Source of the DNA: Entomortierella parvispora | Taxonomy: Eukaryota; Mortierellomycota; Mortierellomycetes; Mortierellales; Mortierellaceae | Assembly (NCBI GenBank): GCA_963573315.1 | Contig: OY752152.1 | Coordinates: 1,471,001 to 1,535,000 of the forward strand | Reading direction: 5' to 3' | Length of the DNA: 64,000 nt | Part shown: positions 53,611 through 63,603 of the stretch, in pieces | How positions within the stretch are numbered: the first letter of the stretch is position 1 | How the letters are laid out: every line of letters begins with the position of its first letter | Made by a program: the position numbers and the translations under genes | Notes under the pieces: generated by a model | The model's input: the letters and a program-made list of their open reading frames with translations, nothing else | What the model was told of the DNA's origin: nothing | Databases searched by the model: none

Positions 53611-54717
53611 TTAACGGAGACGACGGGCCTCACGCTCAGACTCCATAAGGCAGAGGATATCGCCTACATAATAAGGAAGGGAAGGCTGTTAGAATGGACT
53701 CCCCTATTGACATTCTGGCAAGATTGTCTAATGGAGAAGTATTGCAAGGGGTGCGCCATATCTGTAGCCAATTCAGAAGAGGCAAGCGGTATTTTTTTCA
53801 AAGTGTAGTCATTTCTTCGGAGTGGAGTGGCTGGTATTGATAGCGGCTATCTCTGACAGAAGAAAGTCCTTTCCCCACATCGCATGTTGACAAAAAAGCT
53901 GCCCTATGCGTGTCCTCCTAGATGCTTGACATGTTCTCCAATGACCATGCGGCGCAACCTTCCAGATTTTGTCGTTTGCGTAGTATGTTTTTGTTGCAGG
54001 TGATTTCCTCGACAAGACATGGCTTCATGAATACCGAAAAACTATCCTCTAAAGAAAAAAACACGTACCCTCACGGACGGGTCCCTTGACGTTACGGATA
54101 ACGTTGCGGACGCTGTTGGAGTTGGAGGGATCGTCGTTCAACTCGACCTTGACCTGGGTGACACCACCGCGGGAGCCGGTACGGCCGAGAACCTTGAGAA
54201 CCTTAGCGTGCTTGACAACGGTCTTATCCTGTACAGGTGATAGATTGATGGGTGTTGTGAGCGGTTAGGCGACTTCATGCATACGCGTTTCCTGACGAGT
54301 GACTCCTTGTGTGCTGATTATGATGTGAGATCGCTGTGTTTCCCGATGTATAATGTATGTCCTTCATCCGACTAGTGTCCTTGGAAACACGCCATGAGAA
54401 TAGTCTCGTAGATCCCGTATTTGTCGTATTTGTCTCCTTCTTCTGCCTGCTTGCGAAGAAATGATAGCCTTACTGCCAATCAGAGGATTTTGGGGACGAC
54501 AGCGCTAGTTCCATCCTGGCCTGGCTCATTTGATCAAGGGTTCATCCAGGGAGATGATACATCCTTTCCTGTGGTTCGCACGCCCTTGATGGATGGAAGA
54601 TTTGGCTGATTCCTGATCTGGATTTCATGCTGTTGCCAAGAAAGATGATGATGACGCCCTGTCCTGTCCTGTCCCTGAGAAGATCACCCTTCCTCCGTTT
54701 GCTTCCCTCCATACCAT
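53611..54717 (-). CDS. RPS28: 40S ribosomal protein eS28
   Basis: Small-subunit ribosomal protein near the mRNA exit and decoding region. Exons: 54717-54715, 54228-54069, 53663-53611; 71 residues. [32 protein letters not shown] and the universal end [12 protein letters not shown] are diagnostic. Exon 1 is the ATG alone followed by a 486-bp intron (ATG|GTATGG ... TACAG|GATAAG); it is the only ATG in the preceding 500 bp placed directly before a donor. A small insertion ([11 protein letters not shown]) lengthens the protein by a few residues compared with the usual 67-69. TCACGTG at 54839-54845 lies 122 bp upstream. Confidence 0.93.
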
Positions 54718-55023
54718 GGTGAGATCTGTTTGTCGGATGAGAAAGAGGGGGAACAAAAAATTTTTGTGCTGTCGAAACCACACATACAAAGCACTCTGGA
54801 CCAAGCCACACCTGGTTTTTGCCACCAATTTGTTATGGTCACGTGCCGTTTACTCGCTTGACTGCATGGCGGGGAGCAATTTATTTAGCCCATTTCCCTT
54901 GAGTTGGAGCGCGTTGTCTGGTCACTTTCAACTGACATATCAGATAAAAAACCACATTCTCACGAGAGACCTTTGACAAGAAAAATTTTCTCTTTTATTG
55001 CATTGTAGGGTTCGGGCTACCAC
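54718..55023. other. Spacer eS28 / HUB1-1, left end of the tandem duplication
   Basis: 306 bp: the eS28 promoter plus the 3' flank of HUB1-1. The segment with GGACCAAG, TTTTGCCACCAATT and TCACGTGCC (54796-54846) is repeated about 1 kb away at 55798-55895. Confidence 0.6.
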
Positions 55024-55571
55024 TTAGTTGTAGTACAGTTCAACCCTCATGCCGTCCTGTATCTCACAGTCCAACAGGGTGTTACTATCCGTGTAGACTT
55101 CGTGCCTATACGACGAAGTAAGAATTAGCAACATGGCTGCAATACACAAAGAAAGGTGCCAAGGAAGATAGAAAAGAAAGGACATACCACTTCTTGAGAA
55201 TAACCTTCTCGCTGCTGGTACCAGCCTGCGAAGCAATCAACTTCTTGAGTTCCCCAATGGTATCTTCAGACCTATTAACGAAGGAAGAAATTACAAGAGT
55301 TGGAGCCAGTCGTTAGGAATGTTTGAAAACGCACTATCCACCATAAACTAAGATTCTTGGGACGAATTCTCTTGGACGAGCGAATCCAGGAAATGCACCC
55401 GTTGAGCTGTCAGCCGCGTTATCTGACGTCTGGGCCGGCACCTCTGGTGCAGAAGGATGGGAGTCCATTTGGTCCCCAGACTTGTCTGGACGGCGAACTG
55501 GCTTTAAAGACTTACTCGCACTTGATGCGCATCTCCTTTCCAAGGCGATTGTTGCAGATAATTTCCATCAT
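55024..55571 (-). CDS. HUB1: Ubiquitin-like protein Hub1/UBL5, diverged copy 1
   Basis: 73-residue ubiquitin-like splicing modifier that binds HIND elements of Snu66 and alters 5' splice-site usage; no C-terminal diglycine, ends in Tyr-Tyr plus one residue as the family does. Exons: 55571-55516, 55271-55188, 55105-55024. Sequence starts [18 protein letters not shown] and ends [10 protein letters not shown]. Asp22, known to contact HIND in the yeast protein, is present. It is 45/73 identical to copy 2 by hand count, with odd changes at otherwise conserved places (HDGMN to QDGMR, LEDYE to LLDCE, NWEK to SSEK). Intron positions and phases equal copy 2. Both lie in a tandem duplication. Confidence 0.9.
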
Positions 55572-55979
55572 GATGTGTAGGTGTGATGAGCGCAGAGGAT
55601 GAGTTTGTGAATGAGAAGAGAGGACGCGAAATGATGGAGAAGAGAAGTGAAAAGAAGGATAAGAGAAGTTATATATAAAAAAAAAGAAGCGGATGGAAGA
55701 GGTGCACGGAAGGTGGTTAATGTGTTTCAGTAGGGAGACCTCCCGCGAAAGGCTCCCATTCATGCAATCTGGTGCCAAAACCACATTACAGACTCTTGGA
55801 CCAAGGCCTGTGGCGCCGAGGGCGCGACTCTCGGTCCCATTCTTCTAGAGCCATGGACGAATTGTTTTGCCACCAATTCTCCATGATCACGTGCCATCTG
55901 GTCCTCCAGCTTTTACAGTATTCTCTGTACAAGGGGTTCATTTATTGCAGGGTCCCAAAACTCATCAAAGAGTTCCTGC
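55572..55979. other. Spacer between the two HUB1 genes
   Basis: 408 bp: promoter of HUB1-1 and duplicated 3' flank of HUB1-2. TCACGTG at 55887-55893 is 316 bp upstream of the HUB1-1 ATG. Confidence 0.6.
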
Positions 55980-56579
55980 TTAGTTGTAGTACATCTCAAT
56001 GTTCATGCCGTCGTGGATCTCATAGTCCTCCAGAGTGATATGGTCCTTGTAAACACCGTACCTACACGACGAAATACGAAATAACAAAGATATTGTCTCA
56101 TTAGCAAGGTGACCATGGCGATCATGACTATAATACGCAAGGAAGACAAGAAGGGACATACCACTTCTTGAGAACAATCTTCTCCCAGTTGGTTCCTGCC
56201 TGCGCAGCAACTAGCTTCTTGAGATCTCCAACCGTATCTTGAGGACTAGCAAACGAGGAAGATATGACAAATGTGAGAGGCCAAACGTAGGAAGCTCCAA
56301 GGTATGTCATGTTCGGAAGTATTTTCTCAAACAAGAGCACCCAGAGGATGCTCCTGTCGAGTATAGGCATTCAAGATCGAAGCTTTAAAGTGCGTCTGTC
56401 CTGGTTGTTCTGTCCGTCCTGCTGGTCTGCGCCCCCATAATTGAACGAGTCTTATCCGGTGTCCTGTCCTGCTATAGCTCCTGGTCCTGTGTGTGGCAAA
56501 GAGTAGTGGTAGTGTTAACGTACTCGCACTTGACACGGACTTTCTTTCCAAGACGATCGTTGCAGATAACTTCAATCAT
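55980..56579 (-). CDS. HUB1: Ubiquitin-like protein Hub1/UBL5, canonical copy 2
   Basis: 73 residues. Exons: 56579-56524, 56245-56162, 56061-55980. Starts [18 protein letters not shown] and ends [16 protein letters not shown], almost the textbook UBL5 sequence, including Asp22 and the terminal Tyr-Tyr-X. Expected to associate non-covalently with Snu66/Prp38-type spliceosome proteins. This is the copy likely to keep the ancestral role. It is divergent from TFB3 across 326 bp. Confidence 0.95.
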
Positions 56580-56905
56580 GATGTTTAATGTAGGGGATGA
56601 GCTTATGAGAGAGAATGAGGGAGAGGGAGAAGAAAAACAGAAGCCGATGCATGGATGGGGTCATGTTTCAGCAGGGAGACCTTGTGCCGCTGCGCCACAA
56701 TTTTTTTTGTGGGCCTCTCTTTTCGCATATTTCAGGGCGCGATGCATGCAACTCTCGTTTCTTTTCTTTCATTCGCTCCTTTGCATCTCTTTGAATTTCT
56801 CTGTTCAGTCTCCAGCCTTCTGCCCGTCACTACAACAGAACCGAGTGGCGCTCAACCAGTCTCACAGAGCAACCTTGACTCGGACAGCGGCACATTGTAC
56901 ATACC
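56580..56905. promoter_or_regulatory. Divergent promoter HUB1-2 / TFB3
   Basis: 326 bp between opposed ATGs, with a GATGCATGC at about 56741-56750 and T-/C-rich tracts. No TCACGTG seen here. Confidence 0.45.
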
Positions 56906-58494
56906 ATGGCAACAATCACCATGAACAGCACCGTCTATGACGGTAAGAATCAAAATTGGTGGCAACAGAGTCCCACTCAGTTTGTTGTGTTTACATGCTT
57001 GTATACAAAAGAGAGACTCATTGGAACTGTTTTTGTCCTCACTGCTGTTAGATGACATCTGCCCAGTATGTCAAACAGATCGATACTTGAACCCGCAGAT
57101 GAAGCTCAAGGTCGGCCCCTGTTTTCACAAGATGTAGGAAACAAGGAACCACTTCCCCGTCGGCTCTTGACACTTTCTTTCTTTGGGGCATTTGATACTG
57201 ATTCACTTTGCCTTTAACATTTGAAACCTTTAGGTGCGAAAACTGTATAGAACGTCTGTTTGCACATGGACCAGCGCCCTGTCCGACATGTCGACAGACA
57301 CTGAGAAAGGCCACATTTTCAGAACAGACATTTGAAGATCTGCTGGTGGAGAAGGAAGTTCGTATTCGGAGGCAAATGTCGCAAAAGTAAGTCGCTGGTC
57401 TTTGGACGTATACCTTGACTGCATCCCATTCTGCAATGACACACTCATTATTCTGGAAGACCATTGCGCTGCTGACTAATCCCAAAATGGTTGCATTGAT
57501 TCTGTAGATTCAACAAGAGGCGTGAGGATTTCAAGACACTAAAGGAATATAACGACTACCTGGAAAACATCGAGGATTTGAGTAAGTGGAAGAGGAAAAC
57601 CGAGGACGAGTAGCGCATATCGAAGAAACTGTTCACTAATGGCCTTGATCGTTTTGTAAACCGTTTCTAATAGCCTTTAAGCTGGTGAATGAGATTGATG
57701 TTGATGCGACAAAGCTGGAGATTGACAAGTTTGCAGCAGCGAATAGAGATTACATCCGCATGAACGCCGATCGCTTGGTAATTGGGGACCGTGTTTCTTT
57801 AAAAAATATTGTGTATTCTCTTCAGGACTCAGTTATTAACGTTAACAACTTGTGATCTTCTTAATATCAGCTTAATGAGTCTAGGAAGGCGCTTTACGAG
57901 AAAGAGATGCAATTGAAGAAGCGACAGGATCAGCGCGAGGCCTATTTGAAAGAACTGGAAGAGGAGCAGGCAGCCAAGAATGAGGACAAAAAGATGTTGA
58001 TCCAGGAGCTGGCTACTTCTGACAAGTCTGCAAAGACCATCATTGCAGCCCGACAAGCCATCACACTAAAAAAGACGTCTATGCGAAAGACAGAGGTCAA
58101 GGCCAACACATCGTCATCGGCCTCGAATGGATCGACGCCCTTGTTGTTGTCGGACACGTACTGGCGGATGCAGCGAGATGAAGAAATGGACCGGCAACGA
58201 GAAGAAGAGGACGAGCTGATGGCCGATGCAACATTTGATCCAGTCCAGTCACAATACATGGACGTAGATTTGGGTGTCGGATATGTGAACAGTGTCAACA
58301 ACAACAAGGCACATGCCGGAGGACTTCAATACCCACTGTTGACATCTAGTATAGGTGTCAAGGATTTGTACATTGAGCCACTGGGCGTGGGCTCTGTCAA
58401 TCGAATGTCAAAGGCAGGAGGATATCGTGCTGGTTTTGGGTACTCGAGGGCGATTGAAGATGCACACACTGCTCTCTTTGCTCCTGCCCTTTGA
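56906..58494 (+). CDS. TFB3: TFIIH/CAK assembly subunit Tfb3 (MAT1)
   Basis: RING-finger subunit that links the CDK-activating kinase (CDK7/cyclin H) to core TFIIH in transcription and repair. Exons: 56906-56942, 57052-57133, 57234-57386, 57508-57581, 57674-57777, 57871-58494; 357 residues. C3HC4 RING from Cys16/Cys19 (DDICPVCQTDRYLNP) through CFHKMCENCIERLF to CPTCRQTLRK, then the MAT1 middle (FNKRREDFKTLKEYNDYLE, VNEIDVDATKLEIDKF) and a long coiled coil (about 160-215, KKRQDQREAYLKELEEEQAA). The C-terminal part is variable and ends in a Gly/Tyr-rich tail (GGYRAGFGYSRAIEDAH). AATAAA at 58527-58532. Confidence 0.93.
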
Positions 58495-59234
58495 AGTACG
58501 GTACAGCAGTATGTATCTTTGAAAGAAATAAAGGGAAAACGAAAAGAAGATAAACATGCCGGCTGATAGGTGGTCTGAAGGCTGAATCCATGGACGCTAA
58601 TCCGTTGACTTTTAGTCCAGGAGCTGTTAAACGCAGGCACGTCAGTCAACATGCAACGCGCAAAGCGCAACATGAAATATTTATTCAGTGCGACAACAAC
58701 ACAGGAATAGCTTTGGGTTCGCACATGAAAATCGTATAAACCTTCGGGCGTTCGGGCAAACCGTTCAACGTGATACCCTCCAAGAAAAGACGCCGCCCCA
58801 CTCGTCGTGGAGCAAAGTGACTCTAGTGGCGTGTGTGCGTGCCTGTCTGGCTCCAAAAAAAAGAGCGTTAATGGCCCGACCGAACAGGAAGAGCTCAAAG
58901 CATGCTATCGAAAACGCTAACGGGCTCACAGACGAATGATATTGTTCACCCGATTGTAGAGAGAGAGAGGAGCACAGGGGATAGAGGAAGGACTCTCCGC
59001 CTTCTTTTCTGTCTCCCTGCTGCTGCTGACGACAGTTGGATCATGATAATTGCCCCGTTGTGCCTGCGGCTGTTCGCTGTCCGCAATTGATTGAGCTCTG
59101 CTCCCGTGGGTGGCCTCATCCTTTTCTTCTTTCCGTCTTTTTTTTTTTCTTTCTCCTCCACATTTCTCTTTTGTCCCCCTCCACCTACCCACCTTTCAGC
59201 CTTTCAAAATCTTGTAAAGTACCACCTAGCTACA
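58495..59234. other. Intergenic, 3' flank of TFB3 and promoter of the secreted-protein gene
   Basis: No supported gene. T-rich and C/T-rich tracts (59138-59200) lead into the ATG at 59235. Confidence 0.55.
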
Positions 59235-59636
59235 ATGATGATGAAATCCTTCACCTCGACTCTTCTCCTGGTCGCCCTTATTGCCATTCTCGCCACCACG
59301 ACCTCTGCTCAAACACCCGCCCCCACTTCCACCGTTCCCACTTCCACCACGACCACCACCACTCCTACGGCCGGAACCGCTTCCACTACCCCAGCAGCTT
59401 CTCGCCCACCTAGCAACTACACTGGTATCCCCCCAGGTGAACTCTCGACTCTTCTCGGCGTCATTGCCTCCTACGCCACCGGTCGATCTGCCAACCCCGG
59501 ATTCGGCGCCACTGCCAGCCCCACCAGTGCTGCTGCCCCCACATACTTGGTCTCGGCGCCTACTTCTGTCTTGATGGGCTTGGGATTGGTCATGACCACC
59601 ATCATCCTCACCGCCGTTGGCACCGTTGGATTCTAA
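59235..59636 (+). CDS. Small secreted Ser/Thr-rich protein, probably GPI-anchored
   Basis: Intronless, 133 residues. Signal peptide about 1-25 (LLLVALIAILATTTSA, cleavage likely before QTPAP), then a Thr/Pro/Ser-rich stretch suited to O-mannosylation, one NYT sequon, a short conserved-looking middle (GIPPGELSTLLGVIASYATG), and a C-terminal hydrophobic segment (VLMGLGLVMTTIILTAVGTV). No cysteines. The layout fits a small GPI-anchored cell-wall protein; a type I membrane peptide is the alternative. Codon use is strongly C-ending (ACC, TCC, GCC), as in highly expressed genes such as the allantoicase and fumarase here. No family recognised. Confidence 0.75.
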   Translation: MMMKSFTSTLLLVALIAILATTTSAQTPAPTSTVPTSTTTTTTPTAGTASTTPAASRPPSNYTGIPPGELSTLLGVIASYATGRSANPGFGATASPTSAAAPTYLVSAPTSVLMGLGLVMTTIILTAVGTVGF

Positions 59637-60148
59637 GGAGACGAACCAAAAAAAAAAATAGAATCCAGGCACCAAAAAAAAGGATGACTACCGACACCCA
59701 TCTCTACCATACCTATAACTTCAACTCTTGCTAAAATACACACCAAATCCAATTACTGTAATCCTGTACATACTTGATTCTAGTGAATCCTCGGTCCCAC
59801 TCATTGGCAACTTTGAACCTACAGTTGAATGTTGCGACTGTGGAGGGTTTGTAAATGCCATTACAGTTGATTGTGACACGACCGTTAGAAGCAGGGTGCT
59901 TTATTATGTTGTCAGGAAAAACATGGAAGGGGAAGCCTGCATCTCTAGCTCGCACAACTCCGCACCTCGTTACATGGAGAAAACAGATTAGACACCTCTC
60001 TTCATCTCCACAAAGTAGAATCGCCAACCAATTTTTTTTTAAATTGTTTTATTGCTGCTAGTCTTCAGGGACGTGCAGAATGAAAAGGGCATCTATGTAC
60101 GAAGTATGAGTGGGGGTGTGGGGGATAGGGGTGGATGTCTGTGGCTCT
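59637..60148. other. Convergent intergenic region
   Basis: 512 bp between the 3' ends of the secreted-protein gene and fumarase; A-rich signals at 59650-59685 and T-rich signals at 60033-60055 probably serve the two 3' ends. No gene seen. Confidence 0.6.
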
Positions 60149-61410
60149 TTACTTGTTGGCCTTGGTAGGTCCCAACATAAGCTCGGGGCGGACCCACTCC
60201 TTGAACTGCTCCTCGTTCAAGAGACCGAGGGAGATGGCAGCCTCCTTCAAAGTGGTACCCTCCTTGTGGGCCTTCTTGGCGCACTTGGCGGCGTTATCGT
60301 AACCAATGTAGGGGTTCAAGGCGGTGACCAACATCAACGACTCGTTCATGATGGCGTTGATCTTCTTCTCGTTGGCCTCAATACCGACGACACAGTTCTT
60401 GGTGAACGAGACGCAGGCATCAGACAACAAACGGATCGACTGGATGGTGTTCTTGATCATAACGGGCTTGAAGACGTTCAACTCAAAGTGACCGTTGGAT
60501 CCAGCAACACTGACAGTGGTGTTGTTACCCATGACCTGGGAGCAGACCATGGTCATGGCCTCGCACTGGGTAGGGTTGACCTTTCCGGGCATGATGGACG
60601 AACCGGGCTCGTTCTCGGGCAAGTTGAGCTCACCGAGACCGCAACGAGGGCCAGATCCCAAGAAGCGAATGTCGTTGGCAATCTTCATCAACGAAACAGC
60701 CAAGACGTTCAAGGCGCCGTGAGCCTCGACGATAGCATCGTGGGCAGCAAGGGCCTCAAACTTGTTAGGGGCAGTCTTGAAAGGGAGCTTGGTAATGCCG
60801 GAGATAGCCTCGGCGACCTTGACATCGAAACCCTCACGGGTGTTCAAGCCCTATATTGGCAAAGATGGAACGACTTGTTAATTGTGTTTCCGCGCATCTG
60901 CTGTAGATCCCTGTGCGCAACCATCAAGTCTGAGCCTTGTCCTTCTCCACACTTCTTTTGGTCTTTTCTCCACGTGCAAATAAAGAAAACAGGGGACGCC
61001 TTCACTCTGCCTGCCCAATGGAGGCCCTAGGTACTTACAGTTCCGACAGCGGTACCGCCCTGAGCGAGGTTGTAGAGACGGGGGAGGGTGCCCTCAACGC
61101 GCTCAATTCCGTAAGAGAGCTGCTGAACGTATCCAGAGAACTCCTGTCCAAGGGTCAAGGGAGTGGCATCCTGCAAGTGAGTGCGACCAATCTTGATGAT
61201 GTCCTTGAACTCGACGCTCTTGGCCTCGATGGCATCACGAAGCAAGGTGACAGCGGGGATGAGACGCTGGTTGATCTCGATGGCAGCGGCAACGTGCATG
61301 GCAGTGGGGAAGGTATCGTTCGAGGACTGGGACATGTTGACGTGGTCGTTGGGGTGAACGGGCTTCTTGGAGCCGAGCTCGCCACCGAGAAGCTCAATGG
61401 CACGGTTGGA

Positions 61411-61447
<37 letters not shown>

Positions 61448-62725
61448 GAACCGGTCTGCCAGACAACCAAGGGGAAGTGGTCCAAGAGCTTGCCCTCAAT
61501 CACCTCGTCAGAAGCCTTGACGATGGCCTGACCAACGGTCTGGTCGAGGCCATAGGTCATGTTGACGGTGGCGGCAGCGCGCTTCAAGACACCGAAGGCC
61601 TTGATGAGAGGCTCGGGCATGCGCTCGGTGGGTCCACCAATATCGAAGTTCTGGAGCGAACTATCCACCAGAACAAGAAATGATGCGTGAGTATATTTTG
61701 GTCAGTCTGTCGACTCCACTCTTGTCCATAGTCCAAAGAGGGCAATGGGAAAAGGCGGGGTAACCCGAGCTAAAATGTCAACATTGCATGAATGGATTGA
61801 TCCAGAGGACTGATCAATGGCGATGAGGAACATACCGCTGAGTCTGGGCACCCCAGTATCTGTCGGCAGGGACCTGGAGGTTTCCGAAGGTGTCGGCCTC
61901 GGAACGGAACTTTTGGGCCTGTGGACCGAGAGAAGGAGTGATGGACATTGAGGGCGGGTTAGGACGTTTGAATCAGAGAGAGAAAAGAAAGAAAGAGGAG
62001 TTTGGAAGAAGAAGAGCAGGAGGAGGAGAGAGAAGAGAAGGAAGGAAGGAAGGAAGGAGGGAAGGAAAGAGTGCGCGCGTCTCTGTCAGTCTGCGTTGGT
62101 GTCGGTGTCGGACTGACAGACTGACTCCGTTGGCTGAGATTCGACTCGAGGCCGATAACAGGGCGATGGGACGGCAGGGCGTGGGAGACGAGAAGGAGCA
62201 AAGAGTGGCGCGTGGTCTGTGGACACACAACAGCGAAGGTGGATGTGGGTGGATAGCAAGTATCTCAGGGACACGGGCACTTTGTGTAGAATGAAACGAG
62301 TGGGTGCATGGCATGCATATATCCACCAAGAAGAAACAGACTTGACGAGTCTATTCCTCCTGCTCCTGCTCCTGCTCACTGTTCTCGTCCAAAGGAAACA
62401 CAGATCCCTTGCAAGGGCGATCATCGATACTTTACCCAAACGGGGGCAGCACTGAAGGCGCGGAGCTGCTGGCGCATGACCTAGAGTCAAAGAGACAAAG
62501 AAGAAGAACAAGAAGACGAGTCAGTCCATGAGCTGATCAGAGTTGCCTGCTTGCTTGCATCCTGGCCGAATGCAGGCAGCGTAGGTTGACAAAGACTAAA
62601 GAGGAATGAAACTGCAGTTGCAGTATGCAGGTTTGGTTGGGGGAGTGATCAGCAAGAGAGGGAGAGACAAGAGAGCAAACACTCACAGGAGAAGCCTTGA
62701 CGGCGTTCAGCTTCAAGATGTTCAT
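60149..62725 (-). CDS. FUM1: Fumarate hydratase, class II, mitochondrial
   Basis: Interconverts fumarate and malate in the TCA cycle. Exons: 62725-62687, 62480-62436, 61918-61836, 61660-61039, 60850-60149; 496 residues. Exons 1-2 code a basic, Arg/Ala/Ser presequence ([28 protein letters not shown]) typical of mitochondrial targeting; the mature part starts around [20 protein letters not shown]. Active-site blocks: [46 protein letters not shown] and the catalytic-serine loop [10 protein letters not shown] at 346-355. Many fungi make a cytosolic form from the same gene; Met at the start of exon 2 is a possible alternative start. Codon use is biased to C-ending codons. Confidence 0.97.
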
Positions 62726-63603
62726 GATGATGAGGCGAATGAGGATGGAGAGAGAGGGAGAAGGATGAGGAAGAAGAAGAAGAAGAAGAAGAAGAGAACA
62801 AAAAGAGTCGATCCGATTGATGGGGCAGCAGGCAGAGGGAAACTCAGCTCGAGTTGGTTCCCTTGCCTTCCGTCGCCGTCCATTTCTCGCTGCTTTGACT
62901 CTTTCTGCAGCTCAGCACTTTCCCGCCTACGTTCAGGCTTCAGGGACAGACGGGGACACCCGGGCCAAGCCACATTCGAAATCACGTGCATCACACTCGC
63001 GTGTGGTGTGGCCGTGTGGGTCGAGGGCGGTGGAGGAGGCGGTGGTGGTGTTGCCTGCCGCTCGTGGTGGTGGTTGGTGGTGGCGGGTGGGTGCGTCGTC
63101 GAAGGAGTGCGTGTGTGCATGTGTACATGTGTGTGTGTGTGCAAGGGTCGAGAGAGCAACAACAACGTGCATGCCATGCCATGCTCATCCTCGGGTCCAA
63201 TGGCAGGGATGGATCTGGCCCAGGGCTGACTGACTGACTGGTGGACGTTGCATCCGCCCTCTGTCCTCAGCTCTGAGGAGAGAGCGCAGACCGACCGACC
63301 GACAGACAGGGCAGCGCAAGACAAGACACACACACAAAAGACAGGCAGGGCATGCCGGCAGACAGACAGACAGACAGACATCATTGACTTTGCTTTCTCT
63401 CTCTCTCTCTCTCGCTCACTCACTCTCCTCTTTTCTCACCTCCCCTCGTCTTTCTGCCCGCCTCATTCAATCGACTTTTCTCTTTCTCTCCTCCCCCTTC
63501 CTCTCCTCTCCCTTCCCATCACTCATTCCTACCCGTCTGCCATCTGCATCCTCGCTCATTGACAAACTCTCATTCTCCCATCTTCTCTACAACCCACTCT
63601 TCA
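62726..63603. promoter_or_regulatory. Divergent promoter FUM1 / SAPS-family gene, rich in microsatellites
   Basis: 878 bp. (GAA)n at about 62770-62795 in the fumarase leader, a GGT/GTG-rich tract at 63028-63090, (GT)n at 63126-63142, (GACA)n at 63358-63380 and (CT)n at 63396-63413. TCACGTG at 62982-62988, 257 bp from the fumarase ATG. No coding region supported. Confidence 0.6.

Larger units (their letters stand above)
54770..56690. repeat. ~1 kb head-to-tail tandem duplication carrying HUB1
   Basis: Coding exons, both introns, the 3' flank (…CTTAGTTGTAGTAC at each stop; TTTTGCCACCAATT and TCACGTGCC further out) and the 5' flank (GTTTCAG.AGGGAGACCT near 55725-55742 and 56664-56682) recur with a 950-1000 bp offset. 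Flanks have diverged strongly, so the event is not recent. Outer limits are approximate. Confidence 0.7.

Noticed and set aside
60110-61030. 306-residue open frame on the plus strand
   Set aside because: Antisense shadow of the codon-biased fumarase gene; Gly/Asp/Val-rich with no family pattern. The same holds for 60937-61683.
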